DNA of 64,000 nucleotides from Sapria himalayana (lineage: Eukaryota > Streptophyta > Magnoliopsida > Malpighiales > Rafflesiaceae). The translations under genes were made by a program, and so were the position numbers. Below, in pieces: positions 11,640 through 25,439 of this stretch; within the stretch, counting starts at the first letter, position 1; every line of letters starts with the position of its first letter. The stretch is from positions 1,101,169 to 1,165,168 of the forward strand of contig JAREIK010002254.1 in assembly GCA_029783825.1 (NCBI GenBank), written 5' to 3'. The notes under the pieces are model-generated. The model saw only the letters and a program-made list of their open reading frames with translations. It ran no database searches and was not told where the DNA came from.

Positions 11640-14600
11640 AAATTAATGATTTGAGAAGCATATCTATAATTTTCTAGGATAGTTTTATTAGAAATCATAT
11701 AAACTATCTTAGTCTTGACTATAGAGAATGAACTCTCTAGATTGGATCTCAACCTTCTCAAAAGCTTGCTAAAAGTGATTGCTATGAGAAATGGAGAAAG
11801 GAGGAAGTTTTCCTAGCAAATTATTGTTTTCCTTTCTTTCTTCTATTTGCTAGATCCATTTTGACATATGTTCAAGTTCAGGTTACAAGGAAATTTGTTT
11901 GGCATGCTTCATAAGTGAAAAAGAAATGAGAACCTAATTTCTTAAACATTTTACCCATTAGGCCTCATGACTTGAGATAAAGTACACAATACATGTAAAC
12001 CAAGGGAATGAAAAGAGGCGGAACTCACTTATTTCAACTGGTCTTCTTGATTGGCTGCTAGTGTTTGCTCTAGTTTAGGAGACTCTTACTGAAGCTCAGA
12101 GACATATAGAATGAAACTAGCTAATGCTCGTAATTAAGTTTGCCCAGTCTTTTCTATGATAATTCATTTCATCTATGCTAAGTTTACTATCAATGAAAAG
12201 TCAACTCTTCAATATATTATTGCTTCAGCTCCTAAGGAATTAGATTACACACCTAGTCCCTACACATTTTCTATACCTTTTTTTAACTTCCTTTATCAGA
12301 AGTGTCAGTAAAAATAGCAATCCTCTCTTAGTCATAGAAAGTTATCTGGATCCCTATTTGGTGTTTTTAGTGTGGTAAGTGGTATTCATGCCTGAGTCTT
12401 AGACTCAATCTAGTAAAGTTTAAGTCTTCTTATTTCTAGAGCATGATCTTTCTAGTGGCAAACTTTACCCAAAAGGATAAGCCCTTCTAAGGAATCTTAT
12501 TATGCTCACATGAGTGGTCTTTTTATTTTAAGGCATCCTATATATTGTTAACTACAAACTATTAAAGTGAAAACTAAAACTAGAGTGGCTTACTTAAAGA
12601 AAAATTATCAGTCTTTTCTTTTCTTCATTATTCCTGAAACCAGACTCTTGAAAGTACCTTTGGTCGAGTTTTCTAGGTCTAATGCACTTAAGGAACTATC
12701 TGATACATTGCCAAGGACGGTTCCATATGAGGATATTAAATCTTCTTTTTTGCATAGTAGGTGTTAGGACTCTTCTTCCTTAGTTGAAGGGATGCACTAA
12801 GACAGAGTCTATCGCTAGTAGAGGAGGATGATGACCTAGTGAAAGTTGAATTAAATTATTGGTAGTACATGTTAGTTCTCTTGTTTTTAGACTAGAGGAG
12901 GAGGTAAGGCAAAGGAAGTAGTAGTATGTGTGTGAGTAATAGTAGTTTTATAGTTTTGAATGTTGATTGTAGCTTTAGTCTAAGACATGGCCAAATCATA
13001 ATGTTTGAAATAGTGTCAATCCCCATTGGTAGTTGGTGAATCTACAAGGTATATAGGTAGTAGTGGAGTAGTCTCTCATATTTAAAGAATAGAGACTCGA
13101 CTTTGTTTTATTTATTAGGGCAAGTAGCTGATAACACATAGTAATAGGCACCCTTCCTCCCTCTCGTAAGATTTTTTATACTAAACATTCTTCTTCTTTC
13201 TTTCCTTGAGCCTTAAGTAAGAAAAGAACCATTATTTGATTGTTCATCTTATGGTAATAGTGACTATCTACTTTGTTTCCAATGTAGGAGGTGCTTTTAT
13301 CTTTGGAAAGAGTATGCATGCCTATATAGGTGACATGCTAGTATAGTAATCTTTCTGGAATAGTTTGAGTTGCAGTTATGCTCAGTGGTGACGAAATGGA
13401 TTTCATTTGAGTTTATGGTATGGGTATTGGGGGTGTTAATAGTTCAATGATTGTATTGCTATATATCTTCTTCTTATACCAAATTTTCTAGTCATAGATG
13501 TAATGTTGTGAATGCGCCTTAGTCTCCAACATTTTATGAAGTTAGCAAAGTTCCCTCGAGATCTGAAAGGGGAGAGGAATAATTGCTTTCACCCCTATGG
13601 CATCATGATGGGGTTTTATTATGAATAATTGCTCTCACCTCAGTTGCAATATCTTTGCAAAGCGAACCGCATTCATTTGGAAATGGGCTGGCATGGTTTA
13701 TAATGACCCATAGGCTTTGAGCATGAGGGCTTGAAAGATACAGATTGAGATGTTGATTGTGATCCTTACATTACACAACTAATTGATGGCTTATCTTGCC
13801 AATATGGCATTGAGATAGAATAGAGTTGGGCTGAAAAAAATGGTGTTTGACTCAAGATCTCACTATCACCTATGCATGTGCGATGTTGTGATGCTATAGA
13901 GGTCAACGATGTGTCATAAGGGCACATGAGCATGGTGGTCCATGTGAAATTGCTGTCACCACGAATCGAATGTAGTTAAAGTGTTGTATAGAACATTGGT
14001 ATTAAAATAATCAAAAGTGCAGAAGTATGGTGGCTGAGCTAAGAGAGTTGTCCTTATTTATACGGAATAGATTTCATGATGCTTTTTTGTGGAAAATGGA
14101 ATGAGAATGGACATGATGTCGGGTGTGACAAACCTTCATCATTACTTGCTGTAGAAGGGAAGCCGTGATAAGACTTTCTATGGGTGTCAAACTAGCACGA
14201 CCGCATCTTACTTGTTCGTTGGCAATAAAATAGGACAAAAGTCTCGAGTTGGAAAAAGACTTTCTATGGGCCTTCTCGTGGGCATTCTCTCAAGCTTAAA
14301 AGCAACAAAGTTTTGATACTAGATGCATAGAATTTTAAAAAGTGCATGGGTTAACCCTATGATTCACCCGGCCTAGTTTCCATCACTCTCTTTGCTGGGG
14401 AATAACTCCATGCTGTAAGGATATCACTAATGTATGACCCTTTAATGCCTTTCATTAAAACTTCATTTCTTGATCAATTGGACCCAAGACCCACCAAGCC
14501 CAGGTATTTCATAACATGTATTTCATTCGAAAGGCCAGAAATAGGCTTTTAGGGCTTTAGTACAAGAAGCATATGTCTATTCAAGGCTACTATGAATAGA

Positions 14601-17600
14601 AATGGACTACCTGGCTCGAAGCGCCTTATAATACATAATCAAGGGATAACCTTTTACATAATTAGTTTAAGAATCCACGAGTTTTTGTTTCTGAATCATC
14701 CAAGTATGAAAGTTACTTTCATACACCGGCTGCTTTCAAGAGGTTATCATCTACTGCTTCCCCCTCTCCCTCTAAAATTAGATCATTCTTAACATCTCGA
14801 TACGATCCAAGCCAGCGAGCATTTTTCGATCCTTAACAGCTTTAAATCGTGGGTTCTACATTTCCAACATTAGATGAATATACAGAAAGCTAGACTACTA
14901 AAGGCCTAAATTTCTAACACCACAAATTAAACCCTAACTACGTCAAAATGACATTTTATAATGAATTCACCATCCCTGGAAGACTAGCTCACTTTCGATC
15001 AATTCTTCCTTAACTTAGTCCTTCTTCTTTGCTTTGCTTAGTCAGGCCAAGAATGACGTTACCAACACTTGCCAATGCCAACTCATGCTTGTGAAAAAGA
15101 AAAAGAAAAAGAGCTAATGTAAGGTTTCATGGTTGTGTCTTCCACCAATGAGCCGATTAGACCTTTCATGCACTTGCATTCATCCAGACTGAAGACATAG
15201 CCTAGCCCATCTAATTACATGAAAGATAAACTTATAGAATCCATATACATGCATCTAAACTCGCATTCTGATGTGCTAGAGACCCTAACCAAGGAAGAAG
15301 GGTGGTAGCTCAGGAAGCTTCTTTCAAGCGTGCATGATTTCCTACTAAGTTATAGTGAAGGTCTTTCACCTGAAATTCTTACTCAGGTAATTGACTACTA
15401 AGATGGACCACTTTCACTTCCTAGCTTGCTTTTCCTTCAATAAAAAAAGTCATTTTAGTCAGACTCAAATAAGTTGACTACTCAAACTCTTTAACAAGCA
15501 TGACATTTCCTCGAGTTGAGAACGAGGCTATAGGTTCCATTGCAGATATTATTTATGCTACTTGCTCAATACTCTCATTCCTTAAATACTTATTGAAGTG
15601 AGAAAGATGTACCACCCCAAAATGCCTTTTTTCTTTCTTAGAGCAGAGGAAGATCTTTCTTATAATAAGTTGGTGAGTAACCTTTTTATGCCTAGCTTGG
15701 CTAATAGTAGCTCGGAAAGTGAAGCCTTCAATTTTTGCTCTTTCACAACTGCACAAAGAAAGATCTTTTTCTATCCACAAACTATTTCCAGCTCATCAAA
15801 TCGCACTCACAAGCATATAGATGTTGTTGGCACCATCTCTTGCTCAAAAAGCAAGTCGAGCACTGGCTAGACTTGGAACACATGCCCATATGCATGGGAG
15901 GTTGAAGAAAGTAGGTTACCTATATGACTGGACCAAGACATCGTCCTACTATTAGAGTTACGAGGAATGGCTTGAATAGCCCTTATAGAGAAGCTGTGGA
16001 ATTGTTCTTTCTTTTACTGTATCTTCTTTCCCTCCAAACAAAAAAAGTCCCAATGTGATTTCATGGATGCCTCAAGCGGGGTTGGTATTAGCAATGACCA
16101 TATTGAGAAATCCATTAGATATTTGTTACATAAGCTGACCATAAAAGAGCAAGAGGCATTGCTAGCATTCAAAATTGGGATGGGTACGCTCTACTTTTGA
16201 TAGTGGAATCACTAGATAATTAGTCTGTATCATACAAACAGCTCGACCAAAGTCCATCGGTCACATGTACTCTATTCATGTTTTGTTTTAAATCCAATCC
16301 AGTTAGAAGGGTCTCGATGGCCACTATGGTTAGACTCACACATGATGTGCTCAAAAAGCACCAAAGCCACCCCCATTTCTTCTTATACCCCTTGTGCCCT
16401 ATGACTAGTAGGTCTCTTACTAACTTTCTTAAGAGGTGTCTTGCTTCAGAAAAGTAAGATTTCAGCTTATTCTAATTTCATTGTTCTTCCTATGGATATT
16501 CCAACAAGATCAAGAGTAGCTGCCTCACTAAGTGTTCTAGGAAAGTTTTGGGCCATCTATTTTTGAGTGATCCCCATAGAACAGAACCTACATTTGACAA
16601 AAATAGCTGCATTTGAGTCTGAGGACAACTAGTTCCTTCGTATTTGTCTATGTCATGCATCTTAAACTTTATGGATTGAAAACCTTTGGATAAATGGTCA
16701 ATCCTTTCATGTTGAGCCCATGGTCTCCAAACCCCTTCAATTTCTTCAACTCTTCCTGTAACTTGGTTAGCAATTCCCCTTATTCCTTCAACAATTTTTC
16801 TATTTCAGTAGGTGAAGGAGAATCTATTAAAAAGGATATCCTAAGTCAAAAGAGTATTTAGCATATTGGTCACAATCATCAAATAACTGAACTAGAGGTG
16901 CTTGAGGTGCAGTAGAAAGAGCTGACTTATTTTTGGCCAACAGAGATTTGAGAATGTTGTGAGTGGTCGGTTCAAGTAGAACTATGATTTTGGTTCATCA
17001 GAAATAATATATAAAATGGGAGATTCAAAATTAGGGAGTGTAACTTCTACTACACTACCAGTTGGTGAGATGGGCGGACCCATGATAGTTGAAGAATAAC
17101 TTTCTTGTGGGTTGGAATGATGTTAAAGAAATTCTAAGATAAAAAAAAATTGTCAGTATCGCTATCTTGGGGTATACCAAGGTAGTCCTCGACAACCTTC
17201 TTCTTGGGAAAGGCATGTAGGCTATGAATCCTATTAATGTAACTAATCGATGGAATTGGACTATAACCAGATTTCCATTGTTCAACAGATTGAGGCTTAG
17301 AGTATAGTATATAAGGCTTCATGGAACTAGGCTTTTAAGGATGGACTCGCTAGTGTCCCGGTGACACTACTATCTTCATCTTAATTTTTCTATTATATGT
17401 ATTCTTCCATGGGAAGAAGCCTTGGCTTATTGTCATCATTGTAAGTGGCGGATAATTGGTATGTAATATTGGTTGCAATAGTTTCACATTTGTGTGAATC
17501 AAAAGATTTTCTTGAAAGGATTTCCAATTAGCCCCAAGGATTCACTACTTGAGATTGCGATAAGTTATTCTCTTTTCTTTGGAACAAACTCATGAGTCCC

Positions 17601-20600
17601 AGCCGAGGGAAAATAAATTGATAAGAATTTGTGACATTAATACAAATGAAAAAAGACCTTAAGCCTACCTCAAACTTGAAAGGATATTTTTTATGAGCTT
17701 GTACATGTCCCCAAGGTTTGGTGTAATTGAAAAAGAACTGCTTCTTCTGTTTCATCTTTCTTGCTTGAGGTTGGATCCTAAGAATATAAACAGCTTAACT
17801 AGTGGGAAAAAGTTAGCTTGCCTATTAAAGATCTAGAAACTGGCTACCATAAGTATTGAGAGTGAGTATTTGAGTTTCAGCTAGTGATCTCCCATTATTG
17901 GGAGTGCTCCTCAAAAGAGTAGCTTTCTTGTCCCTTGTTTCATTTTTTCGAGAGTGCAAAAAAAAGATTGATTTGTTCTTGGAGGGCTAATCAAGGTAGT
18001 CAAGTTAAGGATAGTTGTAATAGGTGTTCTACATAGGTTTCTTTCCTTTTTGTTCATTTCTTTTCAAGCAAGGTTTTACAAGACAAGTAATAAAAGACTA
18101 ATCAGTTGCAACAAGATATAGGAAAAACCTATTTCTAGATAAAGCCTTAGCACAGTTAGAAAGCTTCGTTGGTTGGATGTCAAAGCGGATGAAATGAAAA
18201 AGGATAATAAAAGTTCATCTTGCAAGAAAAAGAAAAAGAAAACAACAACTTTATTATTTATTAAGTAATTTTTTCCTTTCTTTAATGTCTTATCATTTAG
18301 AGCTTAGTAGGATAAACTAGTGAAGACGTTCTATCGATACAAGCAAATAAACAAAAAAGAAGGTAACATAGAAAGAGACTTACTTTAAGTAGTGAAGACT
18401 TTCCCGCTTGGAAGCAAGTTCAGGGAACACCTTCTCCCATTGTTCTTTTGTACCATATATAGAGTCTCAAGCACTTTATGTTTATGCACCATTATTGAGA
18501 TAAACTAAATAACTGATGATGGTTGATGGTGAGTTCTTGATTGATGATTGACAAATACTTCTGCAATTAGTGGAAAAATTGGGTTAAATTACTCTAGGAT
18601 GAGAAGAGTTTGCTTAGTACATTTCCTTTCATAAAAAGTGGTCTAGTTTAGAAAGTATAAGATCGTCTACCACTATGGGGTTACATTTACATACCAAATG
18701 ACCTCTAACAATGGTACTCTTTTTAAAAATGTATCACTTTTCAAAAGAGAAACATATCCTTTTGTTGCCATACCAACTAGGCAAGCAGCAACATGAAACA
18801 AGTCTATTTTTTGGATAGTAAATTTGATAAGTTATGAATCAAAAGGATTTGCATGATAGAATTCAACAAAGGCCCTATAGGCATAAAGGACTACACAAAA
18901 AATTGCAATCAAGTACACACCCTCTCTTAGTGTTTGTTGTAGAATTAATCATTCTATTATTCTATTAGAAGGAGAAGTACAACTACCTTCACTATATTTT
19001 CATGTTTCATTGAACACATATCAGTAGACGAAAATGCATTCCAATGAGTTTTATATCAGTTCGGGATGAGGATGGATTAACCCTTCAACCAGAAAGTCTA
19101 CAATTAAAAAAAAGCTTTATGGTTTTTCTTGAATCAAGAAATGTTGGGCTGACTTATTTATTAATCTTTTCAACTCTAATTCTACATTCAGTAGAAATGG
19201 AATATCATGTTGAATTGAACTTATTCAATGGGTTGTGGTTAAGTCAATTAACGAGGAATGCCATTAAAAATTTAATTATATGTAATTCCATTCTCTCTTG
19301 TAGCAGTTCATACGAGACAATATGATCCAGCTAAGCAATTAGCTTTCAATATGCATTTACTTAAGATAGCTATTTAGTTTATATATACATTGACTCAAAA
19401 TGAAAGGTAGTTTCAACTAGCTTGTGATCAAGCTTGCATCCTCTTTCACGGTCCAGCAAATGAAGGCTAAAAGAAGAAGTGCTAATGCTAGCATGCACTT
19501 CCTCTCACTCCCTCAAGGTCTTTTCTATCTTAAGCATGCCCTTTTTTATCTTGGTTGTGGATGCATGCAAGTGAGTTGCAGTACCAATCCTACATACTTC
19601 CATATAGTGCCTAGAAAAAAAAAGTTTGTTGTATAAGACTCGTTATAAGTTATAAGCCTTGTTGTCCCTACCAAGCCTTTTGAATTAATTCCACTTGTTT
19701 AAGTGTCAAACCAACCTCATCCTTCTGAACAAAACTCAAAGGAGGTGAGCAAAAGAAAAAATCTAATGGATCTAGGGTAAGTTACAGGCCAGTCTTATGT
19801 AAGTGTTAAGCAATCCTGAAGCATTTTTCTTGAAAGATAGAAAGCTCCTTACTTTTTTGATCTCATTATGGATGTGTAGAGATAGGTACCTTCTATATTC
19901 TATTCAAATCTCACTCTTCAAGATAGATTCGTGAAAAATCCATAAGTAGTCCATTCTGAAAAAAGCATTCCAATCCATCTACCAATCCGCTTCATTGTAA
20001 GCTTCACCTCTTTATATTTTGCCTATGCCTAAGAAAGAGTCCTTTCCTCACAAAAAAAGTGAAAGGATAAAGATAGAGTATGATGTTAACCATTCATCTC
20101 GAATGACTCAAGTCCAATTCAATGAAAGTAGTTTTCTAGACCACTTCTTAGTAACGAAGGAATGATAAGTTGTTGTAAGTAATGGCTTGGCTTTGTCATC
20201 TACATTTCCAAACCATATAAGTCACTCAACAGCACCCTATCAAGTTGTCAAAAGTTACTCCCTGCTATGTTTCCAACCTCACAAGTCATTTTTTAGTAAT
20301 AAAAAAGATTTCGTAGTGGTAGCCCCTGCCCATTTGAGCAGGTCCCTACTCTCCTCAACTTACAAAATGAACCTACCAATTTGATGAAAGATCTATTGCA
20401 AAACAAGAATAATGAGTCAAGTTCTTCAATCTAGCAAAAGAGCTCTTTTCTTCATTTCAACCTTTTATTCAAAAAAAAAAAAAGAAAGGAAGCTGATAGA
20501 AGGAATGCTTTACTGAGTGTCATCCCATCTCTGTTGATTTGGCTCAGAAAGCTCATTCCCTAGTATAAACATGCACAAGTTTCTAGCGGGAGATTCTAAG

Positions 20601-22330
20601 TGAATATCTTACTTACTTTTAGGTGTTGATTACATTTTGAATCATTTCCCTCCAGGTCTCGAGCACTAACTCATGCAATTTTTACCTCAACCTTTTCTAC
20701 ATGTAGCTATTATTTGATATCTTCATAGCCATCTCTCCACCTTCCTTGGAACCATGTAGCCTATGCATAGCAAGCTAGAATTTGCACCATTCATATTGAA
20801 TGAAAGGGTTGGTTGTATTACTACCTATCAGTCATATTAGGCCCTCTTCTAATCAATACTAATGGAAGAGGTTGGGGCTTTGGTGATTATTCTCAAAAAG
20901 CAACGTAGAACTAGGTTGCTTGCTTGGGTTAGATGGGACTGCCACTTTTTCAAAGCAAAGAAAGAAGGTTTAGAATGGTATGGTGGAACTTTAGCCTTAC
21001 ATAGCCCTACCCTACCTGCCAGAAGAGATTGATTTCAAAATGAATTGGCTCTTTTTCCATGGCTAGCTGCCAACCACATGTTCTTAGGAATATTTTCCCA
21101 CTCTATGTTTATCAGTCAAACTCAAACCAAGGATCACGAAGCGAAGAGTTGTCTATGGGGAATATAGGTAGGGTAGGGAAAGTCTAGTAGTCAGCTTCTC
21201 AAGTACAAGAAAGCTCCTCAGTCAGTAGACATTTCGAATGAATTGATAGATTCTGAAGTGGTAGATACTTTCCATGTAAGGAGCACACTCAAGACTCTCC
21301 ATACAATAAATGAAAGAATGAAAATGCTATGCCTATATAGATTTATTTTCATCCCTATGTATAGCAGCAAACGAAACATTCAAACCACGAGCCACAAGAT
21401 CTCTACGATCAGTGAATAAACTCAAAGAGAGGGCCTATATCACATAGCATCTATTTTGTTCCCTTATGTAACAGGAGCCCCCTGTTTGAAGATGAATCAT
21501 TGCTTCTACATTTGATTTTATTAATATTTCTCATGTTTGCTGGTTTGCTGGTTTGCCGCTCGTGAATTGATTTGCATAATTGTTTGATTTGAGCCGGTCT
21601 ATTATGCACAAAGAAATCGAGCCTAGAAGGCCTAATTTTGTAGCCCTTGACTTACTTATTAGCCTCAATCTATCCATGTAGGTCACACCCTAATCAATAG
21701 GTGGATCTCAACTTCATGACTAACTAGGCCAATGCACAAATCCTCCCATGGTGGTAATTTATTAGATTAGTAGGTAACATGTTGTATCTAGATTCATTAA
21801 GTCCTACCCATGTTGATGTTTGTGATAAGTTAATTAATTTATTCTTTTTGCCACAGTAGCAACCTTACGTATTAGTCATATCTATTAGCTCATTCTTCCT
21901 ACCTCAGCTTCATATAGGTGCATGATCTTTGGCACAATATGGGGTAGCCCTCACATATCTCATCCAAACAGCATATCCTTTTTATTCCATGCACTGTCTT
22001 CCCTGCCTACTTAGATGTGTCACCTATCTGCTCCCTTTTTCTTGCATATAGAGCTCTAGTAGTTTTTGGCTTGGTGTAGAAATTGTAAATTGGCTCGCCA
22101 GCTTGATTCCTTGATTTATTGATGAGACTAGTTAGACTTCTACTCCTCCTACTAAATCTTTCATTTTCACATTTAGTCTTGAGCAACTCTTTATCATAAA
22201 ACCATAAGTTGACTGGCTCACGTAGTACTAGATAAAGACTTGACTTCATCTTTCAAAATTCAAGATAGGAAAAACATTTCGTATAAAAGAGAAAGATAAA
22301 AGGACTAACTTTCAAGGTTTTATACTTATT
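11640..22330. other. Block of distinct composition, resembling plant mitochondrial intergenic DNA (possible NUMT)
   Basis: From about 11.6 kb to 22.3 kb the base composition and word use change. The DNA is less AT-rich and has many purine or pyrimidine runs such as AAAGAAAGAAAG, CTTTCTTTC and GAAAAAGAAAAAG. It lacks the GTCATGAC words of the surrounding Gypsy LTRs. This texture is typical of the large intergenic spacers of plant mitochondrial genomes, and the block ends abruptly where the Gypsy LTR begins. I recognised no mitochondrial gene, rRNA or tRNA in it, so the origin is inferred from style only. Alternatives are an unusual nuclear segment or an old low-copy retrotransposon body; a degraded Gypsy gag lies at 16.6-17.0 kb. 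All open frames in the block are under 100 codons and unconserved in appearance. Confidence 0.35.
16585..17000 (-). pseudogene. Degraded Ty3/Gypsy gag N-terminal region
   Basis: Reading leftwards, the frames give LVQLFDDCDQYAKYSFDLGY (about 16,840-16,900), then a coiled-coil-like stretch EIEKLLKE...LLTKLQEELKKLKG (about 16,730-16,790), then LNMKGLTIYPKVF, then FKMHDIDKYEGTSCPQTQMQLF (16,600-16,670). Together these match the conserved start of a plant Gypsy gag, whose usual order is ..EELKKLKG..DHGLNVKDLSLxPDVxxPPKFKxPDFDKYxGTxCPxxHLxMF. Stops and at least one frame change interrupt it, and no downstream capsid or pol sequence could be followed towards 16,400. Further frames to the right (up to 17,755) may be its N-terminal extension but lack recognisable motifs. 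This gag is of a different family from elements A-C in the window. Confidence 0.6.
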
Positions 22331-22389
22331 TTTTTCAGTGATGACAAATTGATTACTTCATTATAACTTCACTTCGACTGATTTTTCCA

Positions 22390-23845
22390 CAAAATATAAT
22401 TTCTAACTAGACTCGTGCAATTGAGAATAAGTGGAGAAAGAAGAGTGATATAAGACACGAACATAAACCCCAAAAGGTATGTGTGAAAATCAACCTTCTC
22501 CTAGGAAAAAATCACTGTGAAAGAATCAAATATTGATGGATTTAAGAGTTTTGAAACCTAGATTTTTAAGGGCTATAATTATGAATCTAAATTTGCATGT
22601 TATGTATTTCTACTTGCCTCATATATCATTCTCCCCAATAATAGGATAATTAGAGTATCTATGATTGATGTAATATTGTTATGTGTGATGAATTCTCATT
22701 CCATGATTAAATATAATGTTCAGTTGTGATTTTGTTTAGTTATTAATGAATGCATAGTTAAATAGAACTAAAATTAGTGATATTTTTATTGGTGGGTTCA
22801 TGTATGATTAGAGTAATGGATAGTGATAGGTAAACCATTAAACACACACATATATTATTCTAGGAATGGAGTGATATCCCTTTTGATGATAATACATGAT
22901 ACAAACTAAAATGCTAAAACCTAAAATTGAGTTGTGTTTAATTATTACGAGTATGATACTTATGCATCAAAAGTATGAACACTCTTATAAGCCAATCTAT
23001 TGTGTTTGTCTTAGAAAAATTGACTCTCAATTGATATTAAGGGTTATATTGAATAGTTTACTAAGGATTTCATAATTTTTTGGGAGTCACCTATTGTAGT
23101 TGGAGATGGTAATAGGTAAGCCATGTAATAGGTATGAATGAATGTGTCTTGTATGGTGGTGAAAGTCTTAAAAGATACTTTTGGTTATATAGTTTCCACT
23201 AGTAAATATGAGAGAAAACATATATTAATTATGTAAGTATGATACTAACAATGCTAAAAGTATAAATATGTTTATTATTACATTAATTCTGTCAAAAAGA
23301 TAAGAGAGGTAAGAGAACAAAAATGTATATTCGAAATAACCATTAAGGATTGTTAAAAAGTCTCCTAAAAAGTCTCCTAAAAAATCAGGACTTGTGAATG
23401 ACCTTCAAGTAGAGATGATTTTTCATTTTGATGGTAAAATACCTATAAAATAGCTATGAGAATGCCATCATTTTGAAGAGTCTAATAATTGATAACCTCT
23501 TTGTATGTTGGTAGGGCAAGAAGTTATTCTTATAATTGTTTATCCTATAATTTGTGGCTGAGAATAATTCAAGAGGTTATGAATACCATCACATAAGATA
23601 AGATGAACCAACCAAAGAATCTAGGATTTATACTATGAATCCCATTTATCTTACCTACTAGAGTAGTATTTGATTATAGTTGATTGATCAACCTATATAC
23701 AAAATATTTATGAGATCGATATTTAGACTCAAGACCCACTTTATCACTTGTTTGATCTATATATTGGTGAAATGATGTTAGATGAGAGATCTTTTCCCTA
23801 CTAGTTTTGGGATTTTGCTTAACTTTAAAATTATGTTTTGTAACA
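22390..23845 (+). mobile_element. Gypsy element A, left LTR (3' part only)
   Basis: This sequence aligns with the 3' half of the family LTR. It shares the leading GGTAAACCATTAAACACAC-type segment, the repeated GAGAGAAAACATATATTAATT and TATGATACTTA words, and the terminal GTTTTGTAACA. The 5' part is missing; the copy meets the mitochondrial-like block at about 22.3-22.4 kb. It directly precedes a primer binding site. Confidence 0.7.
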
Positions 23846-23862
23846 ATGTCTCAATAAATGTT

Positions 23863-23880
23863 TGGTATCAATATTGGGGA
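23863..23880 (+). promoter_or_regulatory. Primer binding site of Gypsy element A (tRNA-Asp type)
   Basis: TGGTATCAATATTGGGGA lies 17 bp after the LTR end. It is a decayed form of TGGCGCCGTTGCCGGGGA, the primer binding site used by Athila-type Gypsy elements. All but one of the differences are C-to-T or G-to-A changes. Confidence 0.65.
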
Positions 23881-24299
23881 CTAATTATTTAGCTTGATTG
23901 ATCAATTTTAATTGACGTAACTACTCTTGGAAAAAATTAATTTAGTTTTTAATAGTTTTGATAACAATATTTTGTTTATTTATTTAGATTTGTATTGCAT
24001 GTCTTGTGTTTATATTTTTATCATAGTATATACCATTTTTATTCTTTTTTTTCCTTTCTACTATATTTTATGAGTAGAAGTTGTGTGTCTAATCCCATCT
24101 TTTGCCCCATATATTGAAAGGACATGATAGCCATTCTAAAATAAATAGTTGAGAAAGAGGTATTGGAAGGAACTGTAGTAATAAATCGACCCAATGAAGC
24201 GAGGGACAAGCCATCCAATTGCTCAACCACTATCATATTTGTGTAGATTATTTGTAGCTTACAAAGATGGATAAGTATCTAAGGATCCAATTAAAGCAA
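23881..24299 (+). other. Element A leader between primer binding site and gag
   Basis: Non-coding or too decayed to read. It aligns in style with 46,347-46,700 of element B and includes an ATTATTTAGCTTGATTGATCAA segment shared with 44,562-44,580 and 46,347-46,375. It has no independent gene; the 65-codon minus-strand frame at 24,039-24,236 is a shadow. Confidence 0.5.
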
Positions 24300-25060
24300 A
24301 TGGAAACAAACTATTTTGAGTCAAAGTTGAGTATGATAGTGATCATTTAACAACACTAGTATTGTGAGAGGATATCAGAGCATCCAAAAGAGCATGTCAT
24401 GATATTTTTGGAGTTATGTAATATAGTTAAAATGGATAGAGTTAGCTAAGGCATGATTAGTTTAAGTTAATTTTATTTTTCTTTGAGGGATAAGATATTG
24501 AGTTGGTTCTAGTTTCTATCTAGAGGCTATATAGAAAGTTGGGATGCATTTGTGTAATAATTTCTCACAATGTTTATCGCACCTCAAACCACCCCATAGT
24601 TTAGGAGAAAAAAATAATCCGATTCTATCAGGAAGAGCTAGAGACTTTGTATAATATTGAAATTATTGAGTTATTGAAGAGATGTCCTTAACATTAGTTT
24701 GAGTTATGGTTCTAAGCTCAAACTTTGTATAATGGGTTGAACTATATGACAAGGTGCACCGTTGATGCGACATCAAGTGAGACAATTATGAATAAATCTT
24801 TTGATGAGACTTATTATTTATTTGAAGAGATGGTGAATAATAACTATCAAAGTTTGAATGATCATGGTTTTGAGAGAATACAAATCATAGTTTTGGAGTT
24901 GGACTGACTTATCATGATAAAAGCAAATATGGAAGCATTTAAGAATAAGTTGGAAGCCCGAGAGGGGAAACAAAAGAATTTAAGAGAATTAACAATTTTG
25001 CAACTATGAGAATGATGAAGTTCAACCTAATTTATTGAGTGGTGGATTGGATGCCAATAG
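24300..25060 (+). pseudogene. Gypsy element A gag (capsid) pseudogene
   Basis: Broken frames spell a plant Gypsy capsid. Around 24,310-24,420 they give FESKLSMI, then EHPKEHVMIFLELCNIVKMDRVS (usual HIxxFLEICDTVKxxGVS). LRDKILSWF follows (usual LRDKAKSWL). Finally the open frame at 24,725-24,907 gives YNGLNYMTRCTVDATSSET, IMNKSFDETYYLFEEM and NNNYQ, matching YNGLNxxTRxxVDAASGGALMNKxxEEAYELIEEMAxNNYQW. It would encode the structural protein that packages element RNA in the cytoplasm. Stops at many positions make it non-functional. The same region recurs in B (46,700-47,400) and C (54,901-56,950), which allows direct comparison. Confidence 0.85.
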
Positions 25061-25439
25061 TGTACAAAGTATATGGTATGTATTTTAACCAAATACTAAT
25101 ATTTCCATACACTGCTATCTAAATGTGAGAACTAATAAAATATTATTTTATGAGATTTATGATAGTAGGCAACAAAACTTTTGACAACTGACAAGTCTAA
25201 AAAAGGTTTGAGAATACTTTGATGGGGCACAACAATCAAGGATGGTCGAACTTGAATAATCAATACCAAAACATAGAATAGAAACTTTTCATGGATAAAA
25301 AGTTGATATCACTACTAACTAAGATAAATCAAAGAAATTATCTAGAAGAAAAATGAATGGAGAACCTTGAGACTAAGTTTGAAAACATGAATACGGTGAT
25401 GGAGAGTATAAAAAATCATATTGGAAAACTAGCATTATC

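Noticed and set aside
15553..15870. Overlapping 75- and 90-codon frames on opposite strands
   Set aside because: No motif, no recognisable similarity, and mutual overlap; not supported as genes.
19044..19325. 93-codon frame in the mitochondrial-like block as a mitochondrial gene
   Set aside because: I could not match it to any known plant mitochondrial protein; length and composition fit chance in this less AT-rich block.
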